Source: DATGLW01 sp035293965 | GTDB taxonomy: Bacteria; Actinomycetota; Acidimicrobiia; Acidimicrobiales; RAAP-2 | Assembly (NCBI GenBank): GCA_035293965.1 | Contig: DATGLW010000095.1 | Span: 1-27,142 of the forward strand | DNA: 27,142 bases | Direction of reading: 5' to 3' | Shown: piece after piece, positions 22,605-27,142 of the stretch | Layout of the letters: each line of letters begins with the position of its first letter | How positions within the stretch are numbered: the stretch's first letter is position 1 | Notes under the pieces: generated by a model | What the model saw: only the letters and a program-made list of their open reading frames with translations | The model's database searches: none | What the model was told of the DNA's origin: nothing | Program-made: the position numbers and the translations under genes

Positions 22605-22643
22605 AACGAGCGGCTCGGGCGGCGGATCCCGAAGACCGCTCTC

Positions 22644-22694
22644 ATCGGAACCAGGTGGCGGGAACCGGTTCCGATACCAAGTGTAGCGGAACCG
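22644..22694 (-). terminator. Hairpin cluster just downstream of nth with alternative pairings
   Basis: CGGTTCCGATAC (22666-22677) pairs with GTAGCGGAACCG (22683-22694) with one mismatch and a 5-nt loop, starting 6 nt after the nth stop. The same GGTTCCGAT can instead pair with ATCGGAACC (22644-22652). A perfect palindrome GGAACCGGTTCC is at 22661-22672. This is a likely nth 3' end; a DNA-binding operator role is the other reading. Confidence 0.45.
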
Positions 22695-22700
22695 TGCGGA

Positions 22701-23480
22701 TCATGCTCGCCCGGGTAGCCGTTCTTTTCGTTGCCGTCTCCCCGCGGCCACGGTGCCCGCCGGCCCGGCGGGCGCCCGCCGCTCGGCCGCTGCGCCCGGT
22801 GCGCCTGCTGCCTGGCGCGCCGCCCGGAGGGAGGTGGGCGCCGTCGGGCACACGTCCGCGAGCAGGCACTCGGCACAACGCGGGGAACGGGCAAGGCACA
22901 CCGCACGACCGTGCAGGATGAGCCGCAGGCTCAGGGCACCACGGGCCGCTGCCGGCACCAGGGCATCGAGGTCGCGCTCGACCTGGGCAGGATCGGTGGC
23001 CTCGGTCAGGCCGAGCCGCCGGCTGAGCCGCCCCACGTGGGTGTCGACAGGCAGCCCGGGCAGGTCGAAGGCGACCGAGCGGACCACGTTGGCCGTCTTG
23101 CGTCCGACGCCGGCCAACGTGACGAGGTCCTCCAGGGCGGTGGGGACCTCCCCCCCGAAACGCTCGACCAGGCCCGCTGCCATGGACACGAGGCTCCGGG
23201 CCTTTGCCCGGAAGAAGCCGGTGGGCCGGATGATGGCCTCCACGTCGGCCGGGTCGGCGACCGCCAGGGACGCCGCGTCGGGGTAGGCGGCGAAGAGGGC
23301 CGGGGTCACCGAGTTCACACGGGCGTCGGTCGTCTGGGCCGACAGGATGGTGGCCACCAGCAGCTCGAAGGGGTTGCGGTGCGCCAGCGCGCACAGCTCG
23401 GTGGGGGTGCCCGGGTAGGCCTCCGCCAGCCGGGCGGCCACCACTCTCGCCCTGCCGGCGCGGCTCCGGGGGACGGTCAC
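22701..23480 (-). CDS. nth: Endonuclease III
   Basis: A 259-aa base-excision-repair glycosylase/AP lyase for oxidised pyrimidines. The helix-hairpin-helix LAGVGRKTANVV holds catalytic Lys128 and VDTHVGRLSRRLGL holds Asp146. The [4Fe-4S] cluster ligands Cys195, Cys202, Cys205 and Cys211 follow the C-x6-C-x2-C-x5-C rule. SAQTTDARVN (47-56) is also typical. A 45-residue Ala/Arg-rich tail follows the cluster. GTG at 23480 is supported by TACCCT 6 nt upstream (leaderless). The frame is open much further upstream but without homology. It is divergent from mshD with only 24 bp between start codons. Confidence 0.95.
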   Translation of the reverse strand: MTVPRSRAGRARVVAARLAEAYPGTPTELCALAHRNPFELLVATILSAQTTDARVNSVTPALFAAYPDAASLAVADPADVEAIIRPTGFFRAKARSLVSMAAGLVERFGGEVPTALEDLVTLAGVGRKTANVVRSVAFDLPGLPVDTHVGRLSRRLGLTEATDPAQVERDLDALVPAAARGALSLRLILHGRAVCLARSPRCAECLLADVCPTAPTSLRAARQAAGAPGAAAERRAPAGPAGTVAAGRRQRKERLPGRA

Positions 23481-23486
23481 GACCGG

Positions 23487-23496
23487 AGGGTAGCGT
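23487..23496. promoter_or_regulatory. Bidirectional promoter: overlapping -10 elements of nth and mshD
   Basis: The ten bases AGGGTAGCGT read TACCCT on the minus strand (23487-23492, 6 nt before the nth GTG) and TAGCGT on the plus strand (23491-23496, 8 nt before the mshD ATG). The two hexamers share the TA at 23491-23492. Both genes would be leaderless, and the two polymerases cannot bind at once. Confidence 0.55.
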
Positions 23497-23504
23497 GACG
23501 CCCG

Positions 23505-24458
23505 ATGGGCGACCTGTCCGTACGCGTCGTGGGCCGCGAGGAGGCACGCCGCGACCGCGGCCTCGCCGAGCTGCTCGCCTCGGCCACCAGGGCCGGCGGC
23601 GAGCACGCCTTGAGCGAGCACAAGCGCGTGGAGCTCTTCGGCGCCGGCCGCCACGAGCTGGTCGCCCTGCTGGCGTCCGAGGGGTCCTCGCTCGTCGGCT
23701 ACGCGCAGCTCGGCGCGGTGCGCGACGGGTGGGGGCTCGAGGTGGTGACGGACCCCGCCGGACGGCACGGCGAGGCGCTCTTCACCGCGCTCGTCCGCGA
23801 GGCGCTCGCCCAGGGGGCTCGCCGCGGGGGTGGAACGGTGCGGCTCTGGCGGTCGAGCCCGACCGCGGCCGAGGACCGCGCCGTCCGGCAGCTCGGCGGC
23901 CGCCCCGAGCGCGACCTGCTCCAGATGCGGGTGCCGCTGCCCCTCGACGACGAGGTCCGCGCCCGGTCGGCTGCGGTGGCGGTCCGCCCCTTCCGCCCGG
24001 GGGTCGACGACCGGTCCTGGCTCGAGGTGAACAACCGGGCCTTCGCCGACCATCCCGAGCAGGGCGCGTGGGACGCCGCCACCCTCGCCGCCCGTCAGGC
24101 CGAGCCGTGGTTCGATCCCGCCGGCTTCCTCGTCCTCGAAGAGGGGGGCGAGCTCGTCGGTTCGTGCTGGACCAAGGTCCATCGCGACACGGAGCCGCCC
24201 ATGGGCGAGATCTACGTCATCTCGGTGGACCCTGCCCATCAGGGGCGGGGGCTCGGGCGCGCCCTGACCGTCGCCGGCCTCGACTGGCTGGCCTCGGCGG
24301 GCTTGCGCACCGGCATGCTGTTCGTCGACGGAGCCAACGCGGCTGCCGTGTCGCTCTACCGCTCCCTCGGTTTCGACGTCCACCACGTCGACCGGTCCTA
24401 CGTGTTCGGTGGTGGCGGCGATCCCGCGCCGGCCGGGCGAGCCCCGTCGGCCCCCTGA
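23505..24458 (+). CDS. mshD: Mycothiol synthase (GNAT acetyltransferase)
   Basis: A 317-aa protein with two GNAT domains, as in MshD, which acetylates Cys-GlcN-Ins in the last step of mycothiol synthesis. The N-terminal GNAT half (about 1-145) is degenerate. The C-terminal half is well conserved: VNNRAFADHPEQG (175-187), EPWFDPAGF (200-208), SCWTKVH (220-226), GEIYVISVDPAHQGRGLG (234-251, with the acetyl-CoA loop QGRGLG) and NAAAVSLYRSLGF (278-290). These strings match the MshD pattern better than generic acetyltransferases. ATG at 23505 has no Shine-Dalgarno but has a TAGCGT hexamer 8 nt upstream. Mycothiol is confined to Actinobacteria, which supports the host assignment. Confidence 0.88.
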   Translation: MGDLSVRVVGREEARRDRGLAELLASATRAGGEHALSEHKRVELFGAGRHELVALLASEGSSLVGYAQLGAVRDGWGLEVVTDPAGRHGEALFTALVREALAQGARRGGGTVRLWRSSPTAAEDRAVRQLGGRPERDLLQMRVPLPLDDEVRARSAAVAVRPFRPGVDDRSWLEVNNRAFADHPEQGAWDAATLAARQAEPWFDPAGFLVLEEGGELVGSCWTKVHRDTEPPMGEIYVISVDPAHQGRGLGRALTVAGLDWLASAGLRTGMLFVDGANAAAVSLYRSLGFDVHHVDRSYVFGGGGDPAPAGRAPSAP

Positions 24459-24508
24459 CCTGGCTCGGCACCCAGGGAGCGGAGCCGAGGCCTTCGGGCG
24501 CGTACCCG

Positions 24509-25348
24509 TCAGTGGACGCCGACGCCCACGGCCACCCCGATGCCCCAGGTGACCGACGCCGCCACGGCGGAGATGAGCAGCTGCCGCACGGCCGAGCGCA
24601 CCCGCGACCGGCCGGTGAAGACGGCCAGCAGCGCACCCACCGCCACGGCGGCGACGGTGCCGATGCCGACCGAGGCCAGGATGGCGACCGTGCCGCTCGC
24701 CACGAGCCACGGCACCAGGGGCAGCAGGGCGCCGAGAGCGAAGGAGACGAAGGAGGCGGCGGCGGCCTGGGGCGGCGAACCGAGGGCATCCGGGCTGATG
24801 CCGAGCTCCTCGCGGGCGTGAGTGGCCAGTGCCAGGTCCGGGTCCTGCATCACCTCGTGGGCGAGCCCCCGGGCGAGGGCGGGATCGATCCCGCGCCGGA
24901 CGTAGATCCCGGTGAGCTCGTGGACCTCCCCCTCGGGGCGCTCGTGGAGGGCCTGCCGTTCGACGTCGAGCTCGCGCTGGACGAGCTCGCGCTGGGCCTG
25001 CATCGACACGTACTCGCCAGCCGCCATGGAGAAGGCACCCGCCAGGAGGCCCGCCAGGCCGGCGAGGCGCACGAAGCCACCCGTGGGATGGCCGCCGGCC
25101 ACGCCCAGGATGAGCGACACGTTGGTCACCAACCCGTCGCTGATCCCGAACACGCCCGCCCGCACCCCGCCCCGGTCGACCCGGCGGTGGTGGTGGTCGG
25201 CGTCGCGCGCCGGCAAGTGCCGGAGCCGCTCCGGACCGGTTCTCCGCCGGGCCACCCCGCCGCGCCTCGCACCGCCCGCCGTGGACCGCCTCTGCCCCGC
25301 AGCGAGCGGGGGTGCATCGCTCCGCCGGTCCGAAGGTCCTCGCTCCAC
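24509..25348 (-). CDS. VIT family Fe2+/Mn2+ transporter
   Basis: A 279-aa membrane protein of the VIT1/CCC1 family, which moves ferrous iron or manganese out of the cytosol. TM segments are about 62-82, 95-115, 197-217, 221-245 and 255-277. TM1 holds FGISDGLVTN (Asp71) and TM2 ends in SMAAGEYVSM (Met108, Glu112), both family signatures. The charged, Glu-rich linker (116-190) corresponds to the cytosolic metal-binding domain of VIT1. The N-terminal 60 residues are Arg-rich with a DHHHRR cluster. GTG at 25348 has TACGCT 7 nt upstream, supporting this long start; an internal start near residue 60 is possible. It converges with mshD. Confidence 0.88.
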   Translation of the reverse strand: MERGPSDRRSDAPPLAAGQRRSTAGGARRGGVARRRTGPERLRHLPARDADHHHRRVDRGGVRAGVFGISDGLVTNVSLILGVAGGHPTGGFVRLAGLAGLLAGAFSMAAGEYVSMQAQRELVQRELDVERQALHERPEGEVHELTGIYVRRGIDPALARGLAHEVMQDPDLALATHAREELGISPDALGSPPQAAAASFVSFALGALLPLVPWLVASGTVAILASVGIGTVAAVAVGALLAVFTGRSRVRSAVRQLLISAVAASVTWGIGVAVGVGVH

Positions 25349-25355
25349 GTGTCCG

Positions 25356-25361
25356 AGCGTA
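25356..25361 (-). promoter_or_regulatory. Putative leaderless -10 element of the VIT gene
   Basis: TACGCT on the minus strand, 7 nt before the GTG at 25348. Confidence 0.5.
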
Positions 25362-25389
25362 GTGACGCCCGCTCGACCTCGGGCACTGC

Positions 25390-25395
25390 CACAAT
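25390..25395 (+). promoter_or_regulatory. Putative -10 element of the 116-aa membrane protein gene
   Basis: CACAAT, 6 nt before the GTG at 25402, within one of the few AT-richer spots in the window (CACAATTGCAC). Confidence 0.35.
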
Positions 25396-25401
25396 TGCAC
25401 G

Positions 25402-25752
25402 GTGGCCGAGCGCAAGTGGATAGACCAGTCCCAACCCCAGACCCTGCAGTCCGCGGTCCTGTTCTGCTACCTGAACGCAGCCCTGGCCGTGCTGTACCTC
25501 GTCGCCTTCGGGGCGGCGCCGTCGCTCGTGCTCGTGCTCATGGCGGCGGCCGGCTTCGGCATCGCCAACGAGCGCCGCCTCGCGTACCACGCCGGTGTGG
25601 TCCTGGCCGTGCTGTACCTGGTCGGCCAGCTGGCCGCCCTGGTGTTCCTGCACAGCTTCGGCGTGCTCCTCAACGTGGCGTTCGCCGCCATCCTGGTGGC
25701 GCTCCTCCTCCACCCGATGAGCCGCCACTACCAGCGCATCTGGTTCCACTGA
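25402..25752 (+). CDS. Small integral membrane protein of unknown function (116 aa)
   Basis: A 116-aa protein with four likely TM segments (about 17-37, 40-56, 63-83 and 86-104). The N-terminus is short and polar (ERKWIDQSQPQTLQ) and the C-terminal tail is basic (MSRHYQRIWFH). LAVLYLV occurs twice, at 28-34 and 68-74, hinting at two related TM hairpins. The start GTG lacks a Shine-Dalgarno but follows a possible -10 by 6 nt. It is divergent from the VIT transporter gene with 53 bp between starts. I do not recognise a named family; the conserved-looking tail suggests a real actinobacterial family. The function is unknown. Confidence 0.8.
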   Translation: MAERKWIDQSQPQTLQSAVLFCYLNAALAVLYLVAFGAAPSLVLVLMAAAGFGIANERRLAYHAGVVLAVLYLVGQLAALVFLHSFGVLLNVAFAAILVALLLHPMSRHYQRIWFH

Positions 25753-25760
25753 CCGCCCGC

Positions 25761-25766
25761 TAACGT
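25761..25766 (+). promoter_or_regulatory. Putative -10 element of menG
   Basis: TAACGT, 118 nt before the menG GTG. Unlike the leaderless heads here, this would give a leader of roughly 110 nt with its own Shine-Dalgarno and a small upstream reading frame. Confidence 0.4.
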
Positions 25767-25820
25767 TGCCGGTGACCGGGGCCCTGTTCCCCGAGCGGCC
25801 ACCGTCGAGGCGAGGAGTCG

Positions 25821-25874
25821 ATGTCCCCCACCGTCGCCAGCGCCTGCGCCCTCGAGGCGCGGCGCGCCAGCTGA
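25821..25874 (+). CDS. Possible 17-codon upstream reading frame before menG
   Basis: ATG at 25821 follows GAGGAG by only 3 nt and opens a 17-residue frame (MSPTVASACALEARRAS). It stops with TGA at 25872-25874, overlapping the GAGG that serves menG. There is no run of regulatory codons. It may be a coupling uORF or chance. Confidence 0.25.
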   Translation: MSPTVASACALEARRAS

Positions 25875-25884
25875 GGCAAGGACC

Positions 25885-26637
25885 GTGCACGCGCCGCGAT
25901 CCGGGCCTGGCGCGGCCGCTCCGACCGAGCTGCCCACCGGCGCCGCCAAGACCGCAGCCGTGCGCGCCATGTTCGACCGCATCGCCCCCCGATACGACCT
26001 GGTCAACCGCGTCATGACCTTCGGCCTCGACACCAGCTGGCGGCGGGCGGCGGTGGCGTCGCTGCGGCTCGCGCCCGGAGCGGTGGTCCTCGACCTCGCG
26101 TGCGGCACCGGCGACCTCGGGCGCCTTGCACGCCGGCGCGGCTACCGCACGATCGGCGTGGACCTGAGCTGGGGCATGCTCGCCAACCACCGCGGCGCTC
26201 AGCCGGTCGTCCAGGCGGATGCCGCCCGCCTGCCCCTCCTCGACGGCAGCGTCGACGGCGTGGTGTGCGGCTACGCGCTGCGCAACCTGGCCGACCTGCC
26301 GGCGTGCCTCGCCGAGGTGGCCCGGGTCACCCGGCCGGGTGGCCGCGTCGCCCTGCTCGAGGTGGCGACGCCCACCGGCGCGCTGCTCCGGGCCGGCCAC
26401 CGCTGGTGGTTCGGCACCGTGGTGCCCGTCCTCGGTTCCCTGCTCTCCGACGCCAACGCCTACCGGTACCTCCCCCGCTCGGTTGCCTACCTGCCCGGCG
26501 AGGCAGAGCTGCGCCGCCTGCTCAACGCCGCCGGCTTCTCCACCGTGGCGAGGCGACTTCTCCACCGGGGCCTGAGCCAGCTCCTGACGGCCACCCGGTC
26601 GGGCCTCGCGCCCGGCTCGGCGCGCGTCGCAGCGTGA
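25885..26637 (+). CDS. menG: Demethylmenaquinone methyltransferase (UbiE/MenG)
   Basis: A 250-aa SAM methyltransferase for the last step of menaquinone synthesis. MFDRIAPRYDLVNRVMTFGLD (29-49) is the family N-terminus and VLDLACGTGDL (68-78) is the SAM-binding motif I. YALRNLAD (130-137) replaces the usual FGLRN(V)xD. YRYLPRSVAYLPGEAEL (193-209) matches the UbiE signature 2. The GTG at 25885 has GAGG 8 nt upstream. Its stop overlaps the next start (GTGA), which belongs to an isochorismate synthase-like gene, so both fit a menaquinone operon. Ubiquinone is not expected in this type of host. Confidence 0.88.
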   Translation: MHAPRSGPGAAAPTELPTGAAKTAAVRAMFDRIAPRYDLVNRVMTFGLDTSWRRAAVASLRLAPGAVVLDLACGTGDLGRLARRRGYRTIGVDLSWGMLANHRGAQPVVQADAARLPLLDGSVDGVVCGYALRNLADLPACLAEVARVTRPGGRVALLEVATPTGALLRAGHRWWFGTVVPVLGSLLSDANAYRYLPRSVAYLPGEAELRRLLNAAGFSTVARRLLHRGLSQLLTATRSGLAPGSARVAA

Positions 26638-27142
26638 CCGGCAGGGTGGCAGCCGGCCCCGACTCGCTGCGGGCGGTGTCGGTCCCGCTCCCGCCGGGAC
26701 TGCCCATCGATCCGCTGGCCGTCGCCGGACCCGACGGTGTTGCCTTCTGCTCCCCCTGGCTCGTCCTGACGGGTCGGGGCGTCGCCGCGGAGCTGGCGCT
26801 GCCCGCCGGGCTCGACTCCCCAGCGGACCTGCGGGCCGCCGGCGCCCGCCTGGCCGACATCCCCTGCGCGGACCGGGTCGGACGGCCCGGCTCAGGCGTG
26901 GTGGCCCAGACGGCGCTGCCGTTCCGCCGGGGCGCGCCAGGCCGCCTGGTCCTCCCCCGGCTCACCTACGGCCGCGACGAGCGGGGCCACGAGTGGGTCA
27001 CCCTCGTCACCGGGCCCGGCGAGCCCGCGGGCGCCCTCGACCCGGCCCGGCTCCGCCACGAGCTGTCCTCGGCCGGCCCGGCGCCGGGCCCCGTCGACGA
27101 TGACCTGACCCCGACGGCGCCGGCCGTACGCGCCGAGGCCCC
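26634..27142 (+). CDS. menF: Isochorismate synthase (MenF/DhbC type), 5' part only
   Basis: GTG at 26634 overlaps the menG stop (GTGA) and the frame stays open through the window end, giving 169 codons. Only the poorly conserved N-terminal domain is inside. It shows IDPLAVAGPDGVAFCSPWLVLTG-type opening strands and LPFRRGAPGRLVLPRLTYG (about residues 98-116), the pattern of actinobacterial isochorismate synthases (LPFxxxxPxxLxxPxxxxG). The catalytic chorismate-binding domain lies beyond 27142, so salicylate- or anthranilate-synthase relatives cannot be fully excluded. Linkage to menG favours a role at the start of menaquinone synthesis. Confidence 0.75.
   Translation, partial: MTGRVAAGPDSLRAVSVPLPPGLPIDPLAVAGPDGVAFCSPWLVLTGRGVAAELALPAGLDSPADLRAAGARLADIPCADRVGRPGSGVVAQTALPFRRGAPGRLVLPRLTYGRDERGHEWVTLVTGPGEPAGALDPARLRHELSSAGPAPGPVDDDLTPTAPAVRAEA

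Noticed and set aside
22394..22906. Minus- and plus-strand open frames in the gene-free stretch (for example 22401-22718 plus)
   Set aside because: Arg/Pro-rich translations, no start signals and no motifs; they also cross strong hairpins.
24459..24508. A terminator between mshD and the VIT gene
   Set aside because: Only 5-6-bp stems with long loops can be drawn, and there is no T-run; this is not enough to call.
23481..25415. Upstream extension of the nth reading frame by about 640 codons
   Set aside because: It lacks homology and lies antisense to mshD and in another frame of the VIT gene; the GTG at 23480 has homology and promoter support.
25772..26017. A leaderless 82-codon frame starting 5 nt after TAACGT, before menG
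   Set aside because: It runs into menG in another frame with a Pro/Arg-rich shadow-like sequence; the TAACGT is better read as the menG promoter.

Overview
The window looks like chromosomal DNA of a high-GC actinobacterium, possibly of the Acidimicrobiia type. The evidence is very GC-rich sequence (about three quarters GC by eye), many GTG starts, a mycothiol synthase homologue (mycothiol is made only by Actinobacteria), menaquinone genes, and a his-trp supercluster like those of other actinobacteria. The class-level placement is inference. No phage, IS, integrase, CRISPR, rRNA or tRNA was seen. Most of the content is core metabolism.

Layout. 1-3.0 kb (minus strand): a nitrilase-superfamily amidohydrolase, a short-chain dehydrogenase and a metal-dependent amidohydrolase of the ACMSD-like family. 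3.2-6.7 kb (plus): a fatty-acid synthase II block, fabD-fabG-acpP-fabF. FabD carries an unusual C-terminal biotinyl/lipoyl-like domain with no lysine; no fabH lies in the block. 6.8-10.3 kb (minus): trpC-trpF-trpB-trpA, joined by 4-nt stop/start overlaps. 10.4-12.6 kb (plus): an OmpR-type response regulator and its histidine kinase, divergent from trpC. 12.5-21.4 kb (minus): hisD-hisC-hisB-hisH-hisA-hisF, a GroES-like gene with its own apparent promoter, hisI, trpE and a ygfZ-like gene. hisG, hisE, trpD and trpG are not in the window. Unlike the actinobacteria that use a bifunctional PriA, this organism has both a HisA and a separate TrpF.

21.5-27.1 kb: a 60-aa protein of unknown function; a ribbon-helix-helix antitoxin-like gene with a PIN-domain partner whose active site looks damaged; a 330-bp gene-free stretch with strong hairpins; endonuclease III (nth) and mycothiol synthase (mshD) on a 24-bp divergent intergenic region; a VIT-family Fe/Mn transporter; a small membrane protein; menG; and the 5' part of an isochorismate synthase gene cut by the window end.

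The most striking cross-cutting signal is regulatory. At nearly every operon head, a TAnnnT (or CAnnnT) hexamer ends 6-9 nt before the start codon and no well-placed Shine-Dalgarno is seen, as expected for leaderless mRNAs. Genes inside operons instead use Shine-Dalgarno sequences or GTGA/TGATG/TTGA overlaps. At nth/mshD the two opposite -10 hexamers share their TA dinucleotide, giving a compact bidirectional leaderless promoter. All promoter calls are by eye and have no experimental support here.
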